Assembly (NCBI GenBank): GCA_033725935.1
Contig: MU867076.1
Coordinates: forward strand, 248,001 to 312,000
Origin: Cladorrhinum sp. PSN259
Lineage: Eukaryota > Ascomycota > Sordariomycetes > Sordariales > Podosporaceae
Length of the DNA stretch: 64,000 bases
Direction of reading: 5' to 3'
Positions 34,596-46,455 of this stretch are shown here, in pieces. Made by a program: the position numbers and the translations under genes. How positions within the stretch are numbered: position 1 is the stretch's first letter; every line of letters starts with the position of its first letter. The notes below the pieces were generated by a model, which was not told the DNA's origin, made no database searches, and worked only from the letters and a program-made list of their open reading frames with translations.

Positions 34596-36557
34596 TTACA
34601 AACAGGGACCGCTGTAAAAATCCGCCACCGAGACGGGCGCGACGTACGCCGGACTGGGTCCGCCCGCCGCCGAGGCATTCCCAAAGTTCATGATCAGCCC
34701 GTTGGGCCCCTGGTATCTGGGCCAGGTCTGGCCGAGGCTGTTGCGGGGTTCTGCGTCCGGATTGGCAGCAAAGGAGACCCAGAACTCTGTTGAAAGGCGA
34801 GGATTAGCATCAAATCAAACCCCTTGGATGGCTGGACAGTCCATGTAACTTTACCTTGCATCGCGAAGCTGGTCTGCCACTCGAACTCGGTCGAGTTTCC
34901 GCGAAATTGGTAGTGTGTGCCGAATACGAGGGGGATAGCAGCTGTGTTCAGGGCAAGCCGCCAGGTTAGAAATTGAAAGGTAGTCAGAAAGGGAGCGGAA
35001 GCACGAACAGCTATGCATGCCGGCCAGCCAGTACCGGGGCGTGACGTTGGTAAAGTTGCCAGAGTAGAGATAACGGTATGTTGGTATGCCGAGAGCGTTG
35101 CGTTTGCTGCGATGCGGATGTGAGTAGGTATGTAGGGTCCGGTCGTAAGGGTGAAGTACTTACTCTACCTCGCTCTTGATGCTGCACCACAGTCCTTCCA
35201 GGCCGGGGATAGGAATCGGCGTCGGTGCTGTAGTAGCATCCGGATCAAACGGTAAGAAGACGGCTCCCTCGTTGAACATGAAGCCACCGATGAAGGGCTG
35301 TGGGACGTGTCATCTTGGTCAGCGTACCGCCCATATAGAAATACAAAGATACTTACCAGCTTGGCAATCAATCCCTTCTCCAGCCGTTCGGTCAGATTGG
35401 TAAAGGTGGTGATGTTATCAGCAATGGGCCGGAAGAGGCCGCGGTTGGGGTCCGGGTTGATGGCGTCGACGGCATGCTGCAGCGACGCTGGATCAACCTG
35501 TTGCATGCATGCAAGCTCGGCAGTATCCGTGAGGTTGGCGCAGCCTACGATCTGGGCGGCGTTGTGGAAATTGGGACTGCTGGTGGGATTGGTGACTGGC
35601 GTGCCGCCAGACTCGCCTATGAAGCCGCGCACAAGAGAGTTCTTGGGGTACGCGTACGAGTATCGCTGGACCATGTCGTTGCCCGATGATTGGCCGTATA
35701 GGATCATGCGATTGGAGTCGCCGCTATTTGCGTCAGAGCATCGAAGTGCCATTCAGGAATGGGAGGACTCACCCAAATCCCCCGATATTATCCTTCACCC
35801 ACTCGACACTATCACAAAAAAGTCAGTTCTTAAAGTGTCGGGAGGTGCTCGGGGTGAATTGCATACGCAAGTCTGAGATCCAATAAGCCAGCATTGATGG
35901 GCGCAGCAGGCGAGCCCGGGAAACCAAAGATATGGAGGCGGAAGCTGGAAATAAATCAGCATCACATCTATACCCTTCTATATTTATCTCGGAATGACCA
36001 GAAGCATACTTGAAAGCCACAACAATATGCGTCTGCATCCTCTGGACCCACTGGTCCGGGACCTGGTACAGCGCATGGCCTCCGCCTTCCTTGAAGCCGC
36101 CGCCCGATACCCAAATGATGACAGGGACCTTCTTCTCGACCGGCCTCCTCGGCGCCCAGATGTTGAGATAGAGGCAATCCTCGCTCTCGGGGTCCCGGTT
36201 CAAATATTCGGGCAGGAGCTTCCAGTAGAGGCTGGTCTTGGGGCCGCTGTTCTGGTAGCAGATGGGCTTGTAGGCCTTGGCGTCGGCAGCACCGTAGTTG
36301 GGCGCCTTTTGCGGAGGCATGAACCGCAGTGCTCCCACGGGCGGCTTGCCGTAAGGAATCCCGAGCCACTGCCGTACATTTGGGGCCGTTGAATTGATTA
36401 GCCCCGTGTATGTGCCGCTTGATGTCTTGACTGTGAGGCCCGCCCGCGCCGGTGGAGGTGGCGGAGGGGGAGGGAGAGGGGGAGGGGGGTGGGGAGGAGC
36501 ATGTGCGGCGGCCGACGATGCAAGCAGGAGAGACGCAGTAAGGATGTAGACTCGCAT
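34596..36557 (-). CDS. Secreted type B carboxylesterase/lipase
   Basis: About eight exons separated by seven short introns (near 35945-36007, 35814-35871, 35725-35773, 35297-35356, 35107-35162, 34944-35010, 34790-34857); all the junctions I checked keep frame. Signal peptide MRVYILTASLLLASSAAAHA is followed by an unusual poly-Pro stretch, then family motifs: NVRQWLGIPYGKPPVGALRF, EDCLYLNIWAP, and nucleophile Ser in GQSSGND (the usual form is G-E-S-A-G). The acid Glu is in FMFNEGAVF and the His in WLAGMHSSAIPLVFG, so the triad is complete. The C-terminus is FYSGPC plus one residue. It hydrolyses carboxylic esters outside the cell; the substrate is unknown. Confidence 0.9.
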
Positions 36558-36944
36558 TGCGGCGACTGGATCCGAGTCAGATAACGGGAAAATGTCTCAG
36601 TTGCCTTGCCAGGCGGAGGAGCGAGCATATCATATCACCCACTGCACCATGCGATGCTGTCCTGCACCCGCGCGCTCGGACATCTACGTGTACACAGCGT
36701 GTAACAGCAGAGGGGGGGGGAGGTCTTGGCATGTAAATTGAACTGAGCAATGAAAGGCTCTCTTTTTTGCCGAAATCTTGGCGGTCAATACAAAACTGCA
36801 GTTGTGGCTCCAAAACGAAACGATAGTTGGGGAATCTAGCGCGCCGCTGACGAAGAGATAATTTTTTGCGTCTTGTTTACGAAATGACCACTAAAAACGG
36901 ACTAGGTGGTGGCCCATGCTCCCAGACCGCCATTAATCTGACTC

Positions 36945-39410
36945 CTACAGCAACCAATCCGAGCCACACTCACTATCACTCCCATCACTGACACTGCCAT
37001 CCTCACTTTCCGAGTCATACCACATCTTTCCCAGACAATCTCTTCCAACGACTATGGGAGCAACATCCGTCATGTTGGTCATGTTAGACAGGAACCTATC
37101 AAACTTGTCACCGCCGTCACGGTTCGCACCGTACATGGATATAAAATCGACGACTTCAAGTTGCATTTCTTCCTCTTGCGTAATTTCGTTTTTGTCATCT
37201 GAAGTTGAGGACTTGGTAGACGCAGACGAAGACGAGGAGGCACGGGAGGATGAGATGCCACCGTTGCCGCCCGTCATCCATGTCATAACGGCTTTGTTTG
37301 GACGAGCCTGAGGTGGCTGCACGCACGAGTTGGAAGGGAGAGGCGGCAAATGAGGACGAGGAAGCGGGGCAGCAAACGCGGAGAAAGCGGTAGGGGCCGG
37401 CTGCGGTGGCGGCGGATTCAGGGGAAGGCCAGTCCTGGGATCGATTGGAATGGCAATTCTAGGTCGCGGTGGCGGTGGATACACGGCAAGGCCAGTTATC
37501 GGATTGATTGGAATGGCCATCCCAGGTCGCGGACCGGGCGGTGGAGGTGGAGCACACCATGCGGGAGGACCGGCGGGGCGCGGATGGGGGAACGGACCTG
37601 GGACGCCAGGGAGCTTCCCCACCGGCCACATGTGCATTGTGATGCTCATTCCCGGGCGGGCCGTCGAGTTCCAGCACTCGGGTAGGATTATTGTGCCGCT
37701 TTCGTTCAAGAGGTCAAAGTGGCCTGCTTGGACATGGGGACCGATGACGTCCATGTCGATGAACGCTTTCTTGATGAGGTCGTTGATTCCCTGGGTAAAC
37801 AAAAGTTAACTTGGGATCTTGTAGATGGAGGTACAGAAGCGTAGACTTACATCCCAGTTGTTGCACAGCGCAAAAGGAAAGGTATACTTCCGACCTACGG
37901 CGTCCTTGAATTTGAGAGGACGCTCACTTGTCTTCAAAGAAAAGAAGACAATGTACGAAGGGAATTGTCCGTCCTTTTTGACCTGGTCAAAGGCGATGCA
38001 GGTTCGGATGTGGTCGGTGGTGTTGTTGGCGAACTTGGTCACGTCGTCGACCATGGCGCGCTGCTCGGGAGTGAAGTTGATGTACGCGTTCCAGGGTTCG
38101 GTCCCGTTCTTGCTGAGCACGCGCTTCATGCCTTGCTTGAGCCGCTGGTGTCCAAAAGGGATCCTGATCGGGTCGGTGGGTCCCGGTTGGAAGACCCAGG
38201 CCTCGAGCTCTTGGCTTTTCACCTCGGCGAGAGGGTTGGAGTTGCGTCTGCTGAAGATGGTGTTGCACCAGCGGCCCAAGAAGTTCGGGAACCGAGAAGA
38301 AAATGGGCCAGAGGAGAGTAAGTCAATTCCGGTGTCTTTGCTCACCGATTTAGGGTCGTCCTCGGGCTTTGTTGGCTCGGGGGCATGCTCGGGCAGGTCA
38401 GGTAGCTCAGGCTCGGCTGGGATGGTGGTATCCTTGGAATCATCAACCAAGGTTGTAGGCTCACCGACTTTCAGGTCTTGACCCATTAAGCTCGCCGCCT
38501 TTGGCTCGACCTTTGAAGGGAAAGCTGAACTCGGGATCGACTTGTCCAGCTCCTCAACAGCTGTGGAGCAGACTGAACCCTCATTCTCCTCTTCAATCTT
38601 GGTCAGCGGAGGGAATGGTTGAGGTGTGGGGGCGGTGGCCATAGCTGGAGGCAGGCATGATTCGGTGTCTTTGACATCCAGTGACTCCACAGATGAGGAA
38701 CAGAGAGATCGGGTTGATGGAGTGGTGGTCGTGACGGTTCGGCCGACACTTGGCTCCCTGGCTTTCATCCTCTGCTTGGCAATGCGTCTAGTGATGTTGA
38801 CTTGACGCTCCCAGAGTAGTTCTGCCGATGCTCTGAGACCCAATTCTCGGTCAAAAGTACCAGTGGGCCTTGGGTTGGATGTCCCGAGGTGAAGTAAAGC
38901 CAACTGAGCAACCTGGATGTCAACAAGCAACATGATCTTTAGCCACTTGAGTTGCTGCTGGCAGCGTAGGACCCTGGGCCAAAGCCAATCCCAGTCAAGA
39001 CGGCGAAGAGAAGTAACGGATCTCAACACTGTTCTGGGATCGATGGTGGTCGGTGGTTCGTATGGATTGGGGCCGGTGTGGGCTGCTTTCTGGATTAAAG
39101 CGATAATGATGCCGTAGATCTTTCTGCACTTGGCATCCAACCGTGAAACCTCGTCCAGCCCAGCTTGTGTAAGACCTCGCGCCCGTTCCTGCTCTTTAGC
39201 TGCAATTTCATCGCTGACAATAATTCTCCATAGTTCGGTCAAGGCTGAAGCGGTGCCGTTCATCTCAGAAACGAGGCCCTGGAAAGTCTCGCGAGCATCC
39301 GACGTGAGTTGGACATATGTTTCCAGGGTGGATGAAAGCCCGAGAGCCACATCGCTGGTGCTGAGGCATGGATCCAGCATCGTTTTTACTGAATCCTCGC
39401 TATCCTCCAT
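36945..39410 (-). CDS. Ubiquitin-like domain (ULD_2-type) scaffold protein
   Basis: Exons 37851-39410 and 36945-37790 (60-bp intron, phase 0) give 801 aa. Residues 1-200 form a helical fungal N-terminal region (SSTLETYVQLTSDARETFQG, then a long coiled segment). The middle is acidic and Pro/Ser-rich. The ubiquitin-like part spans the intron: PLKFKDAVGRKYTFPFALC, then IKKAFIDMDVIGPHV, GHFDLLNESGTIILPE and SITMHMWP. This matches a widespread ascomycete ubiquitin-like domain that often sits with STAND or other signalling modules. After it come two Pro-rich near-repeats (GMAIPINPITGLAVYPPPP and RIAIPIDPRTGLPLNPPPP) and an acidic Ser-rich tail. A cytosolic adaptor role is likely; the partners are unknown. 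Confidence 0.85.
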
Positions 39411-40582
39411 TATGCTTCTGTTCTGGACGTTGAGATAGAACGATCAAAAGTGTCGAGTAAATGTTGCTGGATTGTGTTGAGGAATTCTAGCGAAGCGGAG
39501 AAGGGAGAGACGAAGAGGACTTGACCTGAAAAAAAAAAGGCAGTGTTGAACAAAGAGGCAGCAGTGAGGGGTCGGAGCCAATCATGTCGAGTGTTCACTG
39601 TGTGGTTGCACAACAGGTGACATGCAGCACAACGCTGTTCTCATTTCTAAGACCGGCATTGTTTTCGTCCGAAAGAACCCTCCCACATACATGTATTTCA
39701 CGAGCGGTGAGGAGGTATATGTAACAAGAAACCCGAGTTATATTGCCATTAGAAAGGTGATATTGAAGTGCGACGTCTCATCAATCCTTTTGTCAAGATA
39801 GTAAAGCGGTCCCCACGTTGCACACTAGCAGGCCTAATGGAAAGGGAAGTGGTCAGCATCGAAACATCTCGTCTATTCAAGATACCAGCCCACGTTTGAT
39901 TGGCAACAACCTTGCCTCGGCTGCGGTATTTGACGTTCAGCTGCCCACGGCATCTAGACAAATGTTTGACATTTTGGCTTCGGGTTTTCCTTCCCTCCCG
40001 GCCTCAAGATGACTTTCATAGACATCTGGAAGAATTGCAACCAAGACAAGCCTGGGTTAACACCACCAATTGCTGGTGGTGGGCGGATCCAGAGGTTGGT
40101 AAATAACAAGATTGGAAAGGGAACAGCAAAGTTTTCTTCGTTCCAGGAAGGCTCGATGCATTACACATCTCTCAAGATGCCAAATATTAAATAGAAAGTT
40201 AATTAGGGTTGTGTGGGAAAACCCCGTAGGTATCGAGTACTTGAAAGCGAAGAGTTGGGGAATGGTAAGGAAAGAGGAGGAAAATGAAAAGAGAAAGCAA
40301 GTAAAAAGACCAATGGGAAAGCACAATGATGAGGTCCCTCGTGCTTTCTGGGTTGCTCTTGAAGGCATGGCAACTGCGGCTCGGCTTAAAGCCTCCCAGT
40401 CCTCCCAGGCAACCATGGGTTTCCAGCCAATAAAACCCAACAAGGAAAGTCAGATACAGTACATCCTCTCAGTCAGAACAGCTGGCCGGCAACTGGCATT
40501 AAGCATCTCAACCTCATCAAACTTATTTTCCCCGCTTCTGCCTACCTTTCAACTTGACACGACAAATCTCACTAGCGGCATA
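39411..40582. other. Divergent intergenic region with an open frame echoing F-box C-terminus
   Basis: Promoter side of both the ULD-type gene (-) and the F-box gene (+). From 40112 a frame stays open into the F-box gene, and its translation includes PRAFWVALEG near 40,337-40,370. This is reminiscent of PHVFWLALDG at the end of the F-box protein. I do not annotate it as coding. Confidence 0.4.
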
Positions 40583-42490
40583 ATGGCATCAAGAATGCCT
40601 CCGATTGTCATCCGACAGCTCACTCCCGCCAACAAATCATTTACGTCGCTGGCCAAACTTTCACCGGAATGCATCCTCCAGATATTCGAATGCCTCCAGC
40701 AAACCAGCCCCTACAGCCTCAACAACGTCGTCTTGACGTGCTCATACCTCTATCGCCAAGCACGTTACATCCAATACTCGTTTCTGTCTGTAGGTCTGGG
40801 CCCTGATGACGACGATCTGCTCACAGAGAGTCCGAGAAACAGGTCCATCGAGCGACTACGATATCTGGTTCGAAATGACATGCTGGCTGCCGTCCGAATC
40901 TTGCACGTCTCTGCCCGCGCTATTGACCAACCAGCCAACCTGTCGGATGCTCGGTTCTGGGAATGGGTATCTGCAGCAATCCCCAAGATGACGGGGTTGC
41001 GCGATCTGTACTGGACGGGTTGCCATGCCATACCCGGCTCCATCCTTGACGCGCTCTCCCATGACCTCTCTCAGCGGCCTCGCCTCCGTCTCCATCTCTC
41101 GATTTCTTGTCGTATTACGGCCTTTGCCGACTTCGCCCCGGTAGTCTCAGACCTTCTTTTCCGTCTCCAAGGCAGTCCAAATCTCGTGGATATCCACATC
41201 GACCTCAAGTACTCAACCACCAATCTACAGGCACTGCGGGAAGACATAATGGCCCGCCTCAAGACGACCCTTTTGTCTTGTCCAAACCTACGCGACTTAT
41301 CCCTCAACATCTGGTACTCAAGGGGTGCTCCGCTAAACTCTACGTATCACGGCATCGGAATGACCAACGGCGAAAAGCTGCCTCGGCTCGAATCCCTCAC
41401 ACTCTCCGACTACCCCTGGGGTATGTCCTACGCCAAAGCGCCTCCCGACACTCCGGTGTACCATTTCAATGGCTATCCTAACAATGATCTGCACGAGGCC
41501 GAATACTGGGCAGCAAACTGCGACTGGTCTCACCTGCATTCTCTGGAATTTGAGGTCAAGAGGCGCCTAGGTGCTGCCGATGACGGGCCGACTCACGTCC
41601 TTCCTTGCCTCATTGCGCCTAAACTGGTCTCTCTCACTTCAGTCAGATGCCAAGCAGTGGAGGGTACATGTAGTTTATTGCAATTTTTTTCTACACTTCC
41701 CGAGACGGTGAAGCTCCAACGGCTGGCTCTGGAAGACATGTCGTTGGCACTCTCCAATGACCTGGCGCGGCACCGGGAGACTATCACGGATTTGACTCTG
41801 ACCCCCCTGAGGGGAGTAAAGCTTGATGAGGTGGCCAGTATCGCAAAGTGCTTTCCCTCTCTGAGGTCACTTCGCATCCGATACTGGCGGACGGTTGATG
41901 GACTGTTGCCTTGGTCGGCGTTTGAAATTCTGGCGACCAAGTTTCCAAACCTTCGAGATCTCACGATAAACCTTATATCTCTGAACCATCAAGTGCACGA
42001 CCGTACTGCCGAACCCCTGACGAGAGCAACAGTTGTGCGGCCGTTTGACGCCATGTTCTTGGAAGGGAACAAATTGGAGAACTTCACACTGATGTGTGGG
42101 GAGTTTACCGAACATGAAGACCTCCACCCGCATGCTCGGTCGTCGCACAATTGGTGGCAGTGGGAGACGGCTAACAGGATTGGTTTTGAAGGTGAGAGAG
42201 TGATGAGCGACGAGTCATCGCCTGTGAGGTATAAAGTGACCTGTATGGGGTTGAGCTGGGGATGGAACGAGCGACTTGAGAGGATTGTAATGGGTAAGGA
42301 GAGCGCTGATCTTTTGAGAGCGCAGAACGAAGATGCCAAGACATACTTCAAGTATCGCGTAGGGAAGAGGCCAGACAGGCAGAGTATTGCGCCGCATGTA
42401 TTTTGGCTTGCGCTGGACGGACCGAAGCCGTACAAGCGGGACGGATATCGGCCAGGTCAGTTGGATTCTCTCTGGCGCTCAAGTTATTAA
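40583..42490 (+). CDS. F-box-like, leucine-rich repeat-like protein
   Basis: Intronless, 635 aa from the ATG at 40583, which begins MASRMPPIVIRQL. Residues about 24-65 form an F-box-like motif (LAKLSPECILQIFECLQQTS, VVLTCSYLYRQ). Leu-rich segments typical of degenerate LRRs follow (PRLESLTLSDYP, CPNLRDLSLNIW, FPSLRSLRIRYW, FPNLRDLTINL). The protein ends HVFWLALDGPKPYKRDGYRP. F-box proteins link substrates to SCF ubiquitin ligases through Skp1, and the LRR part probably selects the target. The frame is open for 157 codons upstream, but that part has no F-box features and is more likely leader sequence. Confidence 0.85.
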   Translation: MASRMPPIVIRQLTPANKSFTSLAKLSPECILQIFECLQQTSPYSLNNVVLTCSYLYRQARYIQYSFLSVGLGPDDDDLLTESPRNRSIERLRYLVRNDMLAAVRILHVSARAIDQPANLSDARFWEWVSAAIPKMTGLRDLYWTGCHAIPGSILDALSHDLSQRPRLRLHLSISCRITAFADFAPVVSDLLFRLQGSPNLVDIHIDLKYSTTNLQALREDIMARLKTTLLSCPNLRDLSLNIWYSRGAPLNSTYHGIGMTNGEKLPRLESLTLSDYPWGMSYAKAPPDTPVYHFNGYPNNDLHEAEYWAANCDWSHLHSLEFEVKRRLGAADDGPTHVLPCLIAPKLVSLTSVRCQAVEGTCSLLQFFSTLPETVKLQRLALEDMSLALSNDLARHRETITDLTLTPLRGVKLDEVASIAKCFPSLRSLRIRYWRTVDGLLPWSAFEILATKFPNLRDLTINLISLNHQVHDRTAEPLTRATVVRPFDAMFLEGNKLENFTLMCGEFTEHEDLHPHARSSHNWWQWETANRIGFEGERVMSDESSPVRYKVTCMGLSWGWNERLERIVMGKESADLLRAQNEDAKTYFKYRVGKRPDRQSIAPHVFWLALDGPKPYKRDGYRPGQLDSLWRSSY

Positions 42491-42925
42491 TGGGGAGACT
42501 GTATGGTCGTGACCTTGGAAGATGGGTCTCAGTCTCACGGTACCTTGCGTTCGTGGTGTGAGTCGGTGGTTACTAGATTTACTCGTTATAACTTGTGACT
42601 GGAGTTCAATGATACCAGCGCACATGTACTACTGGAATATCCCAGCAGCACTCGTGTTTGGTGACGTATAATGGGCAGTGCTATGCCACCCTCACCGCGT
42701 ACATGTAGCAATATGGCTTGATATTATTATTTAAAGGTTTTTGTAGTCTAGGCCACCTAATCCCTTGCTCTCGGAACACTTTTTCTTTCATTTTTTTACA
42801 CGTCGAAGATCCCGACTTTACAATTGAGTACCCTTCGATACATTGTGAACAAGATCAACCTGAACTTTTGTTCAGTTTTACCAAAACTCGCCTTGAAATC
42901 AGGCGTTGCCGAAATACTCCTCAAC

Positions 42926-43576
42926 ATGTCTGAGCGCCCCGGATCCCAATACCAATCCCAGTCGGGCCCTAAACCGAAATCCTCCTTCTACGGCGCATCA
43001 CCGGCCATAAAAAACCCTCACGAATTCGACTGGGAGGCGCTACCCCCGGGTACTACAGTCAAACTCCACCCGGTCAACCTCTTCATCGAGTCTCTGGGCG
43101 AGCTCCAGTACACGTGCTCGCCCCTGCCTCGCAGATTGGAAGCTCACTTTGTTTACACCATTTTCCCTCTATTATGCGAAATAATCGAGCCGTTTGCGTT
43201 TGGAGACTACGGCGAGAAGGCCGAGAAGAGGGTGATAATGGTTTACTGTACTAGATTAAAAGATGTTTCTTCGTCGGGAGGTTCACTGCTAAAGTTTTGG
43301 AAGGGCAGTGGTAGCAATAGTAGATATAAAGAGGTTGATGCTGTAGTGCTGGATTATTACGTCCCGCCGGGGACGGAGAAGGGGCCGGAGAGGTTGGCTA
43401 TGAGCGCGCTGAGGCAAAAGATTGAGGAGAGCGGGGTTTTGAAGAGGGCAATGATGTGGGATTGGACACGGGTTGATATGAAACTGGAGGAGAGGGGGGA
43501 CAGAACGATGGTGTTTGCGATTAGGGAGGAGGGGGTTGATGCGCCTGTCGGGGTTGGGAGGGTTACTTCTTGGTGA
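42926..43576 (+). CDS. Small unknown protein A (possible three-member family)
   Basis: 216 aa from ATG 42926; the open frame begins earlier but MSERPGSQYQ is the natural start after a leader. I recognise no domain. Features are FVYTIFPLLCEIIEPF, EKRVIMVYCTRL, AVVLDYYVPPG, and a helix ERLAMSALRQKIEESGVLK. The order of these blocks resembles proteins B (48743) and C (50122): an F/L-rich helix ending in P, then E-x-x-h-h-h-h-x, then h-h-h-D/E-h, then an Ala/Arg helix. This suggests divergent paralogues. There are no signal peptide, membrane helix or cysteines. Probably cytosolic; function unknown. Confidence 0.75.
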   Translation: MSERPGSQYQSQSGPKPKSSFYGASPAIKNPHEFDWEALPPGTTVKLHPVNLFIESLGELQYTCSPLPRRLEAHFVYTIFPLLCEIIEPFAFGDYGEKAEKRVIMVYCTRLKDVSSSGGSLLKFWKGSGSNSRYKEVDAVVLDYYVPPGTEKGPERLAMSALRQKIEESGVLKRAMMWDWTRVDMKLEERGDRTMVFAIREEGVDAPVGVGRVTSW

Positions 43577-44930
43577 GTCTGAGGGTGAAGATTTTAAATG
43601 GAGCGGTGCTTTTTCTTTTATTGAGAATAAAGATTGTAAGGACAGACAGTGATGGAGCTCGGCAAGGTTGCTGAATCAAGATGATAATTGACAAAGACAC
43701 CAGACTCCGAAGCATGAAAAGTTTTGTATTGCTCAAATTCCGACTATCAATAAGAAATGTTGTATGATACTCCGGGTTTAGAGTTGTCAGCGATGACTGC
43801 TTCACTTCAATGTTCCGCGATTTCTTTGCATGTATAATCTAGTACTTAACGGTTGTTAGCGCGGTATACGCCTTACCTTAAATATACCTATACCCTAAAT
43901 AACTACAGGAAGGCATGAAAAAATTACAATATATGTCTAATTTATACTTTCCCATGCATATTTCACTTCTTTATACGCCTGTTCGGCTTTGTTAATGCAT
44001 TTCTAACTCCTTTCTACGTATGCTGGATATCCCGACCTGCATAGGTAATTCCTTCCACTGCGTGCCATCTTCCAACTTGCGACTTTCTAATAACCTTGCT
44101 GTTTTAGTTCTGATTGCATTTTTCGATTAGCTCCCATAACCTATTTCTGTCCTTGGTTTTGTAGGGCACATCACGAGCTGACAAACGTTCAAGTATTGGA
44201 TTATACTATAATACGAGCCCTATTCTAGAACGGATCCGGAAGCTTCTCGCCAAGAGCTTTCTTCCATAACCATCATCGCCGGACCCCTTTACCTAACAGT
44301 ACCATGCAGCGCCATCAAAGCGCACTCGTACCGGGCAGCTGCTCCAGAGCCCTCTTGCCAATGGCCCATTACACCTAAGATACACTATCTACACGTCGCT
44401 CACCCCACCCAGAACCATTGAAATTATACCTTTTTGAAGCCCCTTTTTCAGCCAATACCCACAGATAACCCTATGGCGTCTCACACAAAACCCTACATAC
44501 AAAATGACACCTTTTTTTTTCTTCTTCTTTTCTTTCCCCTACAACCTCAATTCTTGGTCTTTCTTTATTCTTTTTGTTTGCAAAAGACCATCATGTGTTA
44601 GCCAATGCCTTGTCAGATCCTGTGGTGTCTTTGATGCCAAGTCGCAACCACGCAAGCGCCATAAGGTGCTGCCCTAACCGAAGAGGGATGATCATTGACA
44701 AGGTTAAGACGCTACATCAGCCTCAGTCTCCTGGACTAGTGGAAATGAGTTAGAGTTCCGGAAGTGAAATTGCTGAGAGAAGCAATGACCAGCCTCCTAA
44801 ATTACCTGCATCCATCGAGCATCGCACCCCAACACGATCGAGTGTTTATGTCCTGACCACCTATCTGGCGCCAACAACCCGACTTCTGTCAACCCGCGGC
44901 CTTGTCACAGTTGTTTTCTATTTTATCAAC
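43577..44930. other. 1.35-kb intergenic region, no gene seen
   Basis: The first part is AT-rich with TA-rich short motifs, the later part is pyrimidine-rich (44,510-44,580) and may be the promoter and leader of the membrane-protein gene that follows. No coding signal is convincing on either strand. Confidence 0.5.
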
Positions 44931-45923
44931 ATGGTCATTGGCTCATTGGACGCTCTCCAGCAATGGGCGCCGTTTCGCATCGATGCCCTGGGGCTGGTCA
45001 CAATTCTCGGCGCTGATCGAGTCGACCTCGTGCTCGGTCAGCTCACCATTTCCTATCTAACCGAGTGGCTCCCCCTACTCGGTGCGTACACAATTGCCAG
45101 CAATCGCATCGTTGAGCCGCTTTCCGGGTTCGCCCTGTACAACATCACGGACGGCATCATGGTCAACAATCTGAGCGGGTGGTTCTGTCGCTGGCTGCTC
45201 TGCCAGGACTTCGGCTTTAGCTCCAGCGTCGTGCATATTAAACCCGTGCTGGAACAGCGGCGCCAGAGGTTCATGCACCTCCTCTGGCCCCGCCTCATTG
45301 GTGTTTTGGCTCTGGTGCCCGTCATACTGAGCATCCTCATCAGCGACTGGTGGGGTCTTGTCAACGGCGTCGCGATGCTGGGATCTGTTATCGTTCGGCA
45401 GATCGTGGTGGGCCAGAGCCGACGCGCGGTTGACCTGGCAGTCGACGAGTCTGAGAAGACGTCCTGCGAGCTCGTCAAGGTCTTGGTCACCATCCCAAAC
45501 GGCAAGATTGTGATCATCCACACCTCAAGAGGGATCGTTATCGACTGTCTCCTCACGACGCCGCGACCGCCTAACTCGACGCTGTACACGACTGCCAGGG
45601 CAGCGGGCTGGGCGTGTTTCGGTGCCCAACTCGTGTCGCTCGGCATGGCGAGCTTGGTCTGCCAGTTGGTTACGGTTGTCTTGCTGGTCTTATTCACCCT
45701 GCTTGTCGCGTGGCAAATCGGGGTGGATGATAGTCGTGTCGGGCGAAAGCTGGAGCTCACGTATACGAATACCGGGGTGTCCTTCCGCGCTGCCGCATAT
45801 GCACGGCTCAACCTGACGCCGAAGGAGGAGCGTTCCATGCTCCTGTGGAATCTATTTCCGCATGAGACCAATGACGCCTGGTGGAACAAGTACGAGAAGG
45901 CAAAGGAGAACTGGGACTCTTAG
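44931..45923 (+). CDS. Multi-pass membrane protein of unknown function
   Basis: Intronless, 330 aa. The ATG at 44931 follows CAAC. Hydrophobic segments lie near residues 45-60, 125-142, 147-163 and as a tight pair at about 230-268 (GAQLVSLGMASLVCQ, VVLLVLFTLLVAWQIG). The C-terminal 60 residues are charged and end AYARLNLTPKEERSMLLW, WWNKYEKAKENW. Proteins of this kind are common, unnamed Pezizomycotina membrane proteins. No transporter or enzyme motif is evident. The GC-rich codon use is typical of real genes in the window, which is the main support besides length. Confidence 0.8.
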   Translation: MVIGSLDALQQWAPFRIDALGLVTILGADRVDLVLGQLTISYLTEWLPLLGAYTIASNRIVEPLSGFALYNITDGIMVNNLSGWFCRWLLCQDFGFSSSVVHIKPVLEQRRQRFMHLLWPRLIGVLALVPVILSILISDWWGLVNGVAMLGSVIVRQIVVGQSRRAVDLAVDESEKTSCELVKVLVTIPNGKIVIIHTSRGIVIDCLLTTPRPPNSTLYTTARAAGWACFGAQLVSLGMASLVCQLVTVVLLVLFTLLVAWQIGVDDSRVGRKLELTYTNTGVSFRAAAYARLNLTPKEERSMLLWNLFPHETNDAWWNKYEKAKENWDS

Positions 45924-46455
45924 TCATGGGATGAGACTCTGGGCAAGTCTAAGTGAGCTTCGGCTATAGTTACTTCACGCAAGAATAATTTTCAGAGTCC
46001 CTAGCACTAATCTTTGCGAATCTTGTCTGTATCTTTGGGGAGGGCGACGGGGTGATTTACGCCCGGAGGGTGTGTAGTGTGATCTGTAGGGAGCAGCTAG
46101 GGGCCCCCGGTGGATCTCAAGGGGGGTTTAACACATTGGATCATCCGACGGCCGGAGATATTGAAGTGCTGCCCGCTGTCTCGAGAGCTGAGGATCAAGC
46201 TTGGTGCTTAGTATAGATACTGTAACAACAGGTGTGACATGGGGCCAGTAGTCATTCGCGGCCCAGGGTTTTTATTTAAATGTCTGTGCCCCCTTCGATG
46301 CTAATTAATACGACGCCAAGTTCTTGATATTCACCAGATAACTAGCTGAGATATATTTATACCATGACTGAGTGTGAGGGAAAATTTGCCGTCTTTGAAC
46401 TCTCTCGACTTCAGGTTTACTCTGGTAAGTGTTGGATAGCAAAGAGCACTCAAAA

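Noticed and set aside
45053..45889. Minus-strand 278-codon frame
   Set aside because: Opposite to the intronless membrane-protein gene; the minus translation is Ser/Arg/Thr-rich without hydrophobic pattern, typical of antisense in GC-rich coding DNA.
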